In this document: positions 1-6,048 of the stretch, in pieces | Layout of the letters: each line of letters starts with the position of its first letter | How positions within the stretch are numbered: position 1 is the first letter of the stretch | Assembly: GCA_035546135.1 (NCBI GenBank) | Contig: DASZWY010000085.1 | Span: 1 to 8,936 of the forward strand | Direction of reading: 5' to 3' | Origin: JABDGR01 sp035546135 | GTDB lineage: Bacteria > Verrucomicrobiota > Verrucomicrobiia > Opitutales > JABDGR01 | Length of the DNA stretch: 8,936 nucleotides | Notes under the pieces: generated by a model | What the model was told of the DNA's origin: nothing | Seen by the model: only the letters and a program-made list of their open reading frames with translations | Database searches by the model: none | Made by a program: the position numbers and the translations under genes

Positions 1-12
1 GCTAAAACTTTT

Positions 13-28
13 TTTACAAAAATGTAAA
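13..28. promoter_or_regulatory. 16-bp inverted repeat, possible operator
   Basis: TTTACA (13-18), an AAAA centre and TGTAAA (23-28) form a perfect 6-bp dyad in an AT-rich patch at the left edge, upstream of the microprotein gene. The dyad could be a binding site for a dimeric regulator or the tail of a hairpin belonging to the preceding gene, which lies outside the window. It is not followed by a T-run on the plus strand. On the minus strand the A/T-rich flank could give a weak terminator. Its function is unproven. Confidence 0.3.
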
Positions 29-149
29 GTAATGCTTGCGAGAAAGTCATTCAGTTGACATTTTCTGTCCAGCGCGCGTCTGGTTGTTCACGTCCGCGGC
101 CGCTCGGCCAATCCGGACGGACCCGACGCCATCCACTCCCAACCACTCC

Positions 150-154
150 GGAGG
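150..154 (+). promoter_or_regulatory. Shine-Dalgarno site of the microprotein gene
   Basis: GGAGG lies 8 nt upstream of the ATG at 163, which is ideal sequence and spacing. It is the main reason for treating the 19-codon frame as a real gene. It is also the only textbook ribosome binding site in front of any protein gene in this window. Confidence 0.8.
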
Positions 155-162
155 AATTCCTT

Positions 163-222
163 ATGGCCAAGAAAAAAGCGAAGAAAAAGACGGCGAAGCG
201 CAAGACGTCCAAGAAGCGCTAG
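163..222 (+). CDS. 19-residue Lys/Arg-rich microprotein
   Basis: This short frame reads MAKKKAKKKTAKRKTSKKR and stops at TAG (220-222). Twelve of the 19 residues are Lys or Arg and the rest are Ala, Thr, Ser and the initiator Met; there is no hydrophobic core, signal peptide or membrane segment. It resembles the lysine-rich tails of bacterial histone H1-like proteins (Chlamydia Hc1/Hc2 type) without any globular part. A nucleic-acid-binding or ribosome-associated role is the natural guess, but that is inference from composition only. Support for its being a gene comes from GGAGG at 150-154 and from an intrinsic terminator 56 nt after the stop codon, so the unit is complete by itself and separate from purD. 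It is too short for most gene callers. Alternatives are a decayed end of a longer histone-like gene or a leader peptide. Confidence 0.7.
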   Translation: MAKKKAKKKTAKRKTSKKR

Positions 223-278
223 TCGCAGTCCCCACCCCAAATCTTCGGATGCGCCCCCGTGGCACACCCGGAAAGGCA

Positions 279-306
279 AAGGCCGTCGCGAGACGGCCTT
301 TTTTTT
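279..306 (+). terminator. intrinsic terminator after the microprotein gene
   Basis: AAGGCCGTC (279-287) pairs perfectly with GACGGCCTT (292-300) across a GCGA loop, which is a GNRA-type tetraloop. The stem runs straight into an unbroken T-run at 299-306. This 9-bp stem plus U-tract is a canonical Rho-independent terminator. It implies that purD, starting about 100 bp later, has its own promoter, although I could not pick a convincing -10/-35 pair between 307 and 403. Confidence 0.9.
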
Positions 307-403
307 GCGCGAAGGCGTCGCGCCATTGCGCCATGGCCCAGGATTGCGTCGGTTGCAAATTGGTTCGCCTGCGGGCGATTTCTCATTTTAAGTTTTCCGC
401 TTC

Positions 404-1708
404 ATGGATTTCTCCAAGCAGCAACTCACTCTTCTCATTGTTGGCTCCGGCGCGCGGGAACATGCGCTGGCGAAGGCGGCGCGGCGCAGCGCGATGGCCG
501 GCGCGGTGTTGGCGGCGCCGGGCAACGCGGGCATCGCGGAGGACGCGACCTGCCACGCGGTGAAGGCCGATGACGTGCCGGGGCTGGTGGCGCTGGCCCG
601 GCGCGAAAAGGCGGATTTCGTCATTGTCGGGCCCGAGGTGCCGCTGAGCCTCGGCCTGGTGGACGCACTGGAGAAGGAAAGCATCCCCGCGTTTGGGCCC
701 CGGCAAGCCGGCGCGCAATTGGAGGCCAGCAAGGTTTACACCAAGAATTTCCTGCTGCGAAACCGGATTCCCACGGCCTATGGCGAGACCTTCACCGCGG
801 CGGCTGCGGCGCTCGAGTATATTAAGCACAAGCCGCTGCCGATTGTCATCAAGGCGAGCGGGCTGGCGGCCGGCAAGGGCGTGACGGTCGCGCAGACCCG
901 CGCCGAGGCGGAGGCGGCGATCCGGGCGTCACTCGACGAGAAAATTTTCGGCGCGAGCGGCGAGGAAATTCTCATCGAGGATTTCCTGCCCGGCGAGGAG
1001 GCCTCGATGATGCTCGTGGTATGCGGCGAAAAATACCTGGTGCTGCCGCCCAGCCAGGACCACAAGCGCGCGGGCGACGGCGACACCGGCGCAAACACCG
1101 GCGGCATGGGCGCCTACGCTCCGGCGGCGGTCGTGGACGCGCCACTCCTGGCGCGCATCGAAAAGGAAATCATCCGCCCCACCCTTGCGGCGTTCACGCG
1201 CGAAGGGATTGATTACCGCGGCGTGCTCTACATCGGCCTCATGCTCACGCCCGCCGGCCCGTCGGTCGTGGAGTTCAACGTGCGCTTCGGCGACCCGGAA
1301 TGCCAGGTGCTGCTGCCGTTGCTCGCGACGGACCCGATAAAAATTTTGTGGGACTGCGCGAACGGCGCGCTCGACGCGGCGGCGGTGAAACTCCAGCCCC
1401 AGTTTTCCGCCGCAGTGGTGCTGGCGGCGCATGACTACCCGGCGAACCCGCGCGCGGGCGATGTCATCACGCTGCCGCCGGCCGCCGCCTTGCCGAAGGG
1501 CGTGGATATTTTGCACGCGGGCACCAAGCGGCGGAACGATGGCGCGCTGGTCACGGCGGGCGGACGCGTGCTCAACGTGGTGGCGACGGGAACCTCGCTG
1601 CGCGCGGCGCTCGATGCGGCCTACGCCGTCTGCGCGCAAATAAAATTTGCGGGCATGCACTACCGCCAGGACATCGGCGCGCGGCAACTTGCCCGCGAGC
1701 AACGGTAA
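404..1708 (+). CDS. purD: phosphoribosylamine-glycine ligase (GAR synthetase)
   Basis: PurD is the cytosolic ATP-grasp enzyme that joins 5-phosphoribosylamine and glycine to give glycinamide ribonucleotide, step 2 of de novo purine synthesis. The 434 residues match the usual length of about 430. Visible family motifs, in order, are the N-terminal VGSGAREHAL (13-22) with APGNAGIAEDA (38-48), the ATP-grasp lysine loop KASGLAAGKGV (150-160), NTGGMGAYAP (231-240), the metal and ATP-binding stretch VEFNVRFGDPECQ (289-301), and the C-terminal GMHYRQDIGARQL (417-429). The ATG at 404 places the Rossmann-like beta strand TLLIVGSG at the expected distance from the start. No Shine-Dalgarno is present; the start is preceded by the pyrimidine-rich TTTTCCGCTTC. 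It is probably the first gene of an operon with the next three genes, the following one beginning 3 bp after its stop. GlyA encoded downstream supplies its glycine substrate. Confidence 0.97.
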   Translation: MDFSKQQLTLLIVGSGAREHALAKAARRSAMAGAVLAAPGNAGIAEDATCHAVKADDVPGLVALARREKADFVIVGPEVPLSLGLVDALEKESIPAFGPRQAGAQLEASKVYTKNFLLRNRIPTAYGETFTAAAAALEYIKHKPLPIVIKASGLAAGKGVTVAQTRAEAEAAIRASLDEKIFGASGEEILIEDFLPGEEASMMLVVCGEKYLVLPPSQDHKRAGDGDTGANTGGMGAYAPAAVVDAPLLARIEKEIIRPTLAAFTREGIDYRGVLYIGLMLTPAGPSVVEFNVRFGDPECQVLLPLLATDPIKILWDCANGALDAAAVKLQPQFSAAVVLAAHDYPANPRAGDVITLPPAAALPKGVDILHAGTKRRNDGALVTAGGRVLNVVATGTSLRAALDAAYAVCAQIKFAGMHYRQDIGARQLAREQR

Positions 1709-1711
1709 AAA

Positions 1712-2740
1712 ATGGCCTTTGCTTCACGAGGGAATTCTGCGAAATTCGGGGTTACTCCTTTCATGCTGGCTTTTGCATTCATGGCGCTGGCCGCGCTGCC
1801 GCTGCCGCCCGAAACCAATCCCGATCTGTTTCCCGGGGCGGACCAGTATTCCGCCGCCGAGGTGGAGCTGGCGGGGATGATGGCGCTTTACCCCGGGCAT
1901 ATTTTACACGGCCCGCCCCGTGCCAACGACCCGGCCAACGCCACCCGCCCGCCCAAAACGGCGCAACTGCCGCGCGAGGTTTATTACCTGCGCATTTACG
2001 ACTTGGGCGCGTCGCTCACCCAAATCGCGCAAGGCCTCAACCAGCAACTGGTCATTCTCGATTTTCGCTACGTGACGGCGGACGCCGCCGCGTCGGAGGC
2101 GTTTGCCGGATTGCTCGCGAAGGCCGGGCTGGCCAGCGCGCCGGTGCACGGCATCGGTTCGATCAAGGAACCGGAGCCCTTGCCACCGGCCAAAGCGGAA
2201 GACAAAGACCATCCGCCCCCGGTCGTGCTGGCGCTGGTAAACGGCCAAACCTCCGGGCCGCTCGAGGCGTGGCTGGAGGCGTTTCAGGAAAAGGAAAGCG
2301 TGCTGGCGGTCGGCGCGCCGACGGCGGGCCAGCCGGGCCAGTATGACAAGTACGACGGCCAGCCCGGTTATTTCATCATCACCGGCGAATTGCGGCCCGA
2401 GTCCGGTTCCTTGACCGGCGTGGGGCTGAAGCCGCGCTTTTTGGTGGACGTGACCCCGCAGCAAAACGACGTCGCCTATTTCACCGTCGAGCGCGGCACC
2501 GTGGACGTCTCGACGATGCTGCGCCGCGAACGCACGACGACCACCGCCGCGCCCGCCGCCACCGGCAACACCACGGCGGCGCCTGCCACCCAAAGCGTGA
2601 CGGTGACCACGGAGGCCAGCGACCTGGTGCTGCAACGCGCCGTGGACGTCGTTGCCGCTTTACAAGTGCTGGGGCGGGTGCCAGCATCGAAAGACGCGGG
2701 CGCCGCCAAGCCGGCGGGCACCACGTCCGCAACGCCCTAA
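1712..2740 (+). CDS. secreted S41 peptidase-like protein, probably non-catalytic
   Basis: This is a 342-residue protein with an N-terminal hydrophobic segment (FMLAFAFMALAALPL, about 17-31) that looks like a signal peptide, so it probably acts outside the cytoplasm. Residues 89-250 read like the catalytic fold of C-terminal-processing (S41) peptidases: VYYLRIYDLG (90-99), LVILDFRYV (113-121, the family's ILDLR strand), VVLALVNGQTSGPLEA (171-186), VLAVGAPTAGQPG (197-209) and GVGLKPRFLVDV (236-247, family G-x-G-I-x-P-D). In active members the fourth block reads T-A-S-A-x-E with Ser as nucleophile and the fifth T-x-G-K-G with Lys as base. Here those positions appear to be Gly182 and Gln207. No PDZ domain is seen. 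Residues 275-300 are a Thr/Ala/Pro-rich linker. The gene starts 3 bp after purD and should be co-transcribed with it. The fold assignment is by eye; the function is unknown. Confidence 0.65.
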   Translation: MAFASRGNSAKFGVTPFMLAFAFMALAALPLPPETNPDLFPGADQYSAAEVELAGMMALYPGHILHGPPRANDPANATRPPKTAQLPREVYYLRIYDLGASLTQIAQGLNQQLVILDFRYVTADAAASEAFAGLLAKAGLASAPVHGIGSIKEPEPLPPAKAEDKDHPPPVVLALVNGQTSGPLEAWLEAFQEKESVLAVGAPTAGQPGQYDKYDGQPGYFIITGELRPESGSLTGVGLKPRFLVDVTPQQNDVAYFTVERGTVDVSTMLRRERTTTTAAPAATGNTTAAPATQSVTVTTEASDLVLQRAVDVVAALQVLGRVPASKDAGAAKPAGTTSATP

Positions 2741-2770
2741 CTTGCCACCGCTTGATTGAGAGAAGTCCGG

Positions 2771-3256
2771 ATGCCTGCGCGCAATCTTATTACCTTCGTT
2801 TGCACCGCGAACATTTGCCGCAGCCCGATGGCCCAGCGCCTGCTCGCGCACGCCTTGCAGGCCGAAGCCGAGCCGCTCCGCTCACTCCAAACCGCCTCGG
2901 CCGGGATTTCCGCATTTGGCGGCGACGCCGCGTCCCTGAACTCGGTGCGGGTGCTGGAAAGCGTGGGGATTGACCTGCGCGACCACGTCAGCCAGCGGCT
3001 GACCCAGGAACTCATCGACCGCTCCTTCGCCCTGTTCAGCATGACGGAGACGCACAAACTCCTCATCGAGACGCAATACCGCCTCAGCACGCCGCACAAT
3101 TACCTGATGCGTGAATTTATGCCCGACGGGGTGGAAAAGGAAATTCCTGACCCCTATGGGCTGGACTTGGAATCCTATGCCGCCGCGCGCGACGCCATGG
3201 TGGAGGCGGTGCCTTCGCTGCTGCAATTTCTGCGGCAGGAATACCCCGGGAAATAG
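2771..3256 (+). CDS. low-molecular-weight protein phosphatase (YwlE/Wzb/LMW-PTP family)
   Basis: The protein has 161 residues, the usual size for this cytosolic cysteine phosphatase family. The P-loop C-x5-R-S is CTANICRS at 11-18, with Cys11 the predicted nucleophile and Arg17 the phosphate-binding residue. The general-acid Asp is in the DPYG stretch (127-130). I chose the ATG at 2771 because it puts the P-loop at residue 11, as in family members; an in-frame TTG at 2756 would add five residues and cannot be excluded. The gap from the preceding gene is 30 bp and to rpiB 23 bp. The order phosphatase-rpiB-glyA matches the Bacillus ywlE-ywlF-(ywlG)-glyA region, where YwlE is a phosphoarginine phosphatase. 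However, the residue before the second P-loop Cys is Ile15, as in tyrosine phosphatases, and not the Thr of YwlE. Substrate is therefore left open. Confidence 0.93.
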   Translation: MPARNLITFVCTANICRSPMAQRLLAHALQAEAEPLRSLQTASAGISAFGGDAASLNSVRVLESVGIDLRDHVSQRLTQELIDRSFALFSMTETHKLLIETQYRLSTPHNYLMREFMPDGVEKEIPDPYGLDLESYAAARDAMVEAVPSLLQFLRQEYPGK

Positions 3257-3279
3257 TCTTTGCGGAAAAATATTGCACC

Positions 3280-3720
3280 ATGAAAATTTCCCTTGGAGCC
3301 GACCATGCCGGAGTGGACTTGAAGGACAGCATCGCGCAGGCCTTGCGCGCCGCCGGCCACGAAATCGTGGACCGTGGCACACACGGGCACGACTCGGTGG
3401 ACTATCCCGATTTCGCCGTGGCCGTGGCCAGCGACGTCGCGGGCGGGCAGGCCGAGCGCGGCGTGCTGGTGTGCAGCACGGGCATCGGCATTTCCATCGC
3501 CGCGAACAAGGTGCCTAAAATCCGCGCGGCGCTCGTGCACAACGAGGACGGCGCGGAATTCTGCCGCCGGCACAACGACGCGAATATCATCTGCTTTGGC
3601 CAGAAATACATCACGCCCTACATGGGGCAGAAGCTGGCGCTGATTTTCCTCAACACCGCCTTTGAAGGCGGCCGTCATGAGCGCCGGGTGGACAAGATTG
3701 CGAAGGAAGAAGCGTCGTAA
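3280..3720 (+). CDS. rpiB: ribose-5-phosphate isomerase B
   Basis: RpiB interconverts ribulose 5-phosphate and ribose 5-phosphate in the non-oxidative pentose phosphate pathway and so feeds PRPP and purine synthesis; it is a cytosolic enzyme of the RpiB/LacAB family. The 146 residues fit the family's 140-150. Visible features are GADHAG (6-11), DYP (41-43), the active-site segment VCSTGIGISIAANKVPKIRAA (64-84) with Cys65 aligned to the catalytic Cys66 of the E. coli enzyme, RRHNDANI (96-103), and the C-terminal FEGGRHERRVDKI (128-140). The start at 3280 gives the standard MKISLGADHAG opening. Only a weak purine patch (GCGGAAAAA) precedes it. It is 23 bp after the phosphatase gene and very probably in the same transcript. 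LacA/LacB (galactose-6-phosphate isomerase) is the alternative family member, but there is no lac-type context. Confidence 0.95.
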   Translation: MKISLGADHAGVDLKDSIAQALRAAGHEIVDRGTHGHDSVDYPDFAVAVASDVAGGQAERGVLVCSTGIGISIAANKVPKIRAALVHNEDGAEFCRRHNDANIICFGQKYITPYMGQKLALIFLNTAFEGGRHERRVDKIAKEEAS

Positions 3721-3816
3721 TTTTGCGCCGGTTGCCGCCCGTTTCTGGGTTGCAACTTCGAGGTTTGTCCTGTGAACTAAGCACCAGGAACCCGAACATC
3801 CCGACATTCCGCTTTT

Positions 3817-5085
3817 ATGATTACTGCGCCGTCCATCCTGCCCGCCGAACCGCTCGCCGAAATTGACCCGGATATCTTCTCCGCCATCGAGCAGGAGAAG
3901 GCGCGCCAGCAGTCGCACCTGGAATTGATCGCCTCGGAAAACTTCACCCTGCCGGCGGTGCTCGAAGCTGCGGGCAGCGTGCTGACAAACAAATATGCCG
4001 AGGGTTATCCCGGCAAGCGCTGGTACGGCGGCTGCCAGTATGTGGATGTCGTCGAGCAACTCGCGATCGACCGCGCCAAGGCGCTGTTCGGAGCCGAGCA
4101 CGCGAACGTCCAGCCGCACTCCGGCAGCCAGGCCAACTTTGCCGTTTACATGTCCGTGCTGGAGCCGGGCGACAAATTGCTGACGATGAATCTGAGCGAT
4201 GGCGGCCACCTCACCCACGGCAATGCGGCGAATTTTTCCGGCAAACTCTACCAAATTGTTCACTACGGCGTGTCGCCCCAAACCGGGCGCATTGACTATG
4301 ATGATCTGGCGCGCCAGGCGGAGCGCGAGCGCCCCAAGATGATTACGGTGGGCGCCTCGGCCTACCCGCGCATCATTGATTTCGCGAAGATGGGCGAAAT
4401 TGCCAAGAGCGTCGGCGCCCTGATGCTGGCGGACATCGCCCACATTGCGGGTCTGGTGGCCACCGGTGAGCATCCCAACCCTTTCCCGCATGCGGATTTC
4501 GTCACCACCACCACCCATAAAACCTTGCGCGGACCGCGCGGCGGCCTGATTCTCTGCAAGGAGCCTTTTGCCAAGAAAATTGATTCGGCGGTGTTCCCCG
4601 GCAGTCAAGGCGGCCCGTTGATGCACATCATTGCCGCCAAGGCGGTCTGCTTCCGTGAGGCCGCCAAGCCCGAGTTTAAGGACTATGCGAAACAAATTCG
4701 CAAGAACGCCGCCGCCATGGCTGCGGAATTCGTCAAACGCGGCTATAAACTGACCTCCGGAGGAACCGACAACCACTTGATGCTGATTGACTTGCGCCAT
4801 AGCCACCCCGACCTCACCGGCAAGGTGGCGCAGCAGGCGCTGGACGAGGCGAACATTACCACCAATAAGAACACCATTCCGGGCGAGACCCGCAGCCCCT
4901 TCCAAGCCAGCGGCGTGCGCCTGGGCACCCCGGCGGTCACCAGCCGCGGCATGAAAGAGCCGGAGATGGTTCGCATTGCCGAGGCGATTGACACCGTGCT
5001 CGGCGGCCCAACCGACCCGGCCCGCATCGCCAGGGCCAAGGCAGTGGCGCTGGAATTGTGCGGCCGCTTCCCCCTGCCCTATTGA
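3817..5085 (+). CDS. glyA: serine hydroxymethyltransferase
   Basis: GlyA is a PLP-dependent cytosolic enzyme converting serine and tetrahydrofolate to glycine and 5,10-methylene-THF. The 422 residues match the bacterial length of about 415-430. Visible features are LIASENF (37-43), NKYAEGYPGKRWYGG (58-72), QPHSGSQAN (99-107), SDGGHLTHG (127-135), the cofactor lysine in TTTTHKTLRGPRGG (Lys235), FPGSQGGP and, near the C-terminus, RLGTPAVTSRG. No key residue is missing. The start gives a normal N-terminus; instead of a Shine-Dalgarno the ATG follows CATTCCGCTTTT. The 96-bp gap after rpiB holds an imperfect inverted repeat (TCCTGTG 3768-3774 against CACCAGGA 3782-3789, one bulge) and no recognisable riboswitch. 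The gene may be read from the upstream operon or from its own promoter. Its products, glycine and one-carbon units, are used by the purine pathway to which purD and purC belong. Confidence 0.97.
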   Translation: MITAPSILPAEPLAEIDPDIFSAIEQEKARQQSHLELIASENFTLPAVLEAAGSVLTNKYAEGYPGKRWYGGCQYVDVVEQLAIDRAKALFGAEHANVQPHSGSQANFAVYMSVLEPGDKLLTMNLSDGGHLTHGNAANFSGKLYQIVHYGVSPQTGRIDYDDLARQAERERPKMITVGASAYPRIIDFAKMGEIAKSVGALMLADIAHIAGLVATGEHPNPFPHADFVTTTTHKTLRGPRGGLILCKEPFAKKIDSAVFPGSQGGPLMHIIAAKAVCFREAAKPEFKDYAKQIRKNAAAMAAEFVKRGYKLTSGGTDNHLMLIDLRHSHPDLTGKVAQQALDEANITTNKNTIPGETRSPFQASGVRLGTPAVTSRGMKEPEMVRIAEAIDTVLGGPTDPARIARAKAVALELCGRFPLPY

Positions 5086-5225
5086 CGCTATTTTGGTGGC
5101 CGGCCCCCGGCTAATCCCGGGTTGCCTTCTTGTTAAAATTCTCTTTCATTTGCATTTTTAAAGGTATAGGTTACTTCATCCTACCCATCATAACCGTCCG
5201 CTCCGGACGCTACTCGCTCTTCCCC

Positions 5226-5966
5226 ATGACCTCCCGCAAACACACCACGACCAAGGGTTTTACCCTCATTGAACTCCTGACGGTGATCTCGATCATCGGC
5301 ATTCTTGCCGCGATTTTGATCCCGACTATTGCCAGCGCACTGACGACGGCCAAGCGCATGGCCGCCTCCTCCAACGCCCGCTCCATTGCCGGTTCCTATC
5401 AGGCCTACACCACCAGCGGCAGCAACTCGCGCGTCATCGCGACGCCGGAGCAAAGCAGCGGTAACGCCAACAACGGCGTGGCCAAGGACATCAATGACGT
5501 CGCCTTTATTCTCGCCAAGAACGGTCTCAATGACGCCGCCCTCTGGTACATTAAGAGCGACATCAACCTGACTGGCAAATCCCTGCCCCGCCTGGTGATT
5601 GACTCCGACATCGGCTCGGCCACCGCCCCCTCACAATCCTTTGTGAACACCAAACCGAAGTCCTGGGCCTTTGTGACCGGCCTGCCCAGCGGCTCGCCCC
5701 CGACGACGACGCCCCTGCTCTGGACCTACGGTCTCGGCTCCGACGGCAAATGGGTCAACGCCTCGCCGTGGGAAGGCAAAGGCGGCCACGTCGCCTATTA
5801 TGACGGCCACGTTGAATGGGTGGACGGTGGCCTTTCCACCGACCAGGGCGGCACCTATTTTGTGTCCTACCCGACCAATTCGCAGGGCGCCAACAAGCCG
5901 ACCGTGAATTATAAGGACGCCATTTTCCAAAAGTCCAAGGTCGTGAACGAAATGGGCACGGAGTAA
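5226..5966 (+). CDS. prepilin-type (pseudopilin-like) protein
   Basis: This is a type IV pilin/type II secretion pseudopilin-like protein of 246 residues from the ATG at 5226. The leader MTSRKHTTTKG ends in Gly11 and is followed by FTLIELLTVISIIGILAAILIP. That is a classic prepilin peptidase site: cleavage after Gly11, Phe at +1 to be N-methylated, Glu16 at +5, then a hydrophobic assembly helix to about residue 39. The mature domain has GGHVAYYDGHVEWVDG (186-201), similar to the C-terminal H-X9-DG ending common in the large prepilin sets of Verrucomicrobia, Planctomycetes and Lentisphaerae; the residue at the His position here is Glu183. A further upstream TTG (5130) would give a 32-residue extension that makes no sense before a prepilin leader. 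The 140-bp gap after glyA contains an AT-rich stretch (about 5130-5170) that could hold the promoter. No assembly ATPase or prepilin peptidase gene is adjacent, so its machine is encoded elsewhere. The exact role is unknown. Confidence 0.88.
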   Translation: MTSRKHTTTKGFTLIELLTVISIIGILAAILIPTIASALTTAKRMAASSNARSIAGSYQAYTTSGSNSRVIATPEQSSGNANNGVAKDINDVAFILAKNGLNDAALWYIKSDINLTGKSLPRLVIDSDIGSATAPSQSFVNTKPKSWAFVTGLPSGSPPTTTPLLWTYGLGSDGKWVNASPWEGKGGHVAYYDGHVEWVDGGLSTDQGGTYFVSYPTNSQGANKPTVNYKDAIFQKSKVVNEMGTE

Positions 5967-5984
5967 ATTCCGGCCTGATTCGCC

Positions 5985-6019
5985 AAAAAAGCCCGGCTGA
6001 ATTTCAGCCGGGCTTTTTT
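5985..6019. terminator. bidirectional intrinsic terminator between convergent genes
   Basis: AAAAAAGCCCGGCTGA (5985-6000) and its perfect complement (6004-6019) flank an ATT loop. The 10-bp GC-rich core, GCCCGGCTGA, has an A6 tract on the left and a T6 tract on the right. Read on the plus strand it ends the prepilin transcript (stop at 5966); read on the minus strand it ends the glycogen-synthase-like transcript (stop at 6049). The convergent arrangement fits a shared two-way terminator. Confidence 0.93.
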
Positions 6020-6048
6020 GTGCGCATTTCCGATGGCAGAACCAATTG

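Noticed and set aside
55..60. Perfect TTGACA as -35 of the microprotein gene
   Set aside because: At 16-19 bp spacing the downstream sequence (around 77-85) is GC-rich and shows no acceptable -10, so I do not call a promoter, although one must exist nearby.
36..563. 175-codon plus-strand frame covering the microprotein gene and the start of purD
   Set aside because: It runs through an intrinsic terminator, overlaps purD out of frame by 160 bp, has no ribosome binding site and has no domain.
3721..3816. Glycine or other riboswitch before glyA
   Set aside because: The 96-bp gap is short and shows only a small imperfect inverted repeat, without any conserved riboswitch core I can recognise.
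3175..4905. 576-codon open frame on the minus strand across rpiB and glyA
   Set aside because: It is antisense to two unmistakable enzymes, has no recognisable domain, is rich in Arg/His/Ala/Gly as expected from GC-rich shadow frames, and spans their intergenic gap.
5130..5225. Upstream TTG start extending the prepilin by 32 residues
   Set aside because: It would put a hydrophobic segment before the prepilin leader; the ATG at 5226 gives a standard short basic leader ending in Gly before Phe.
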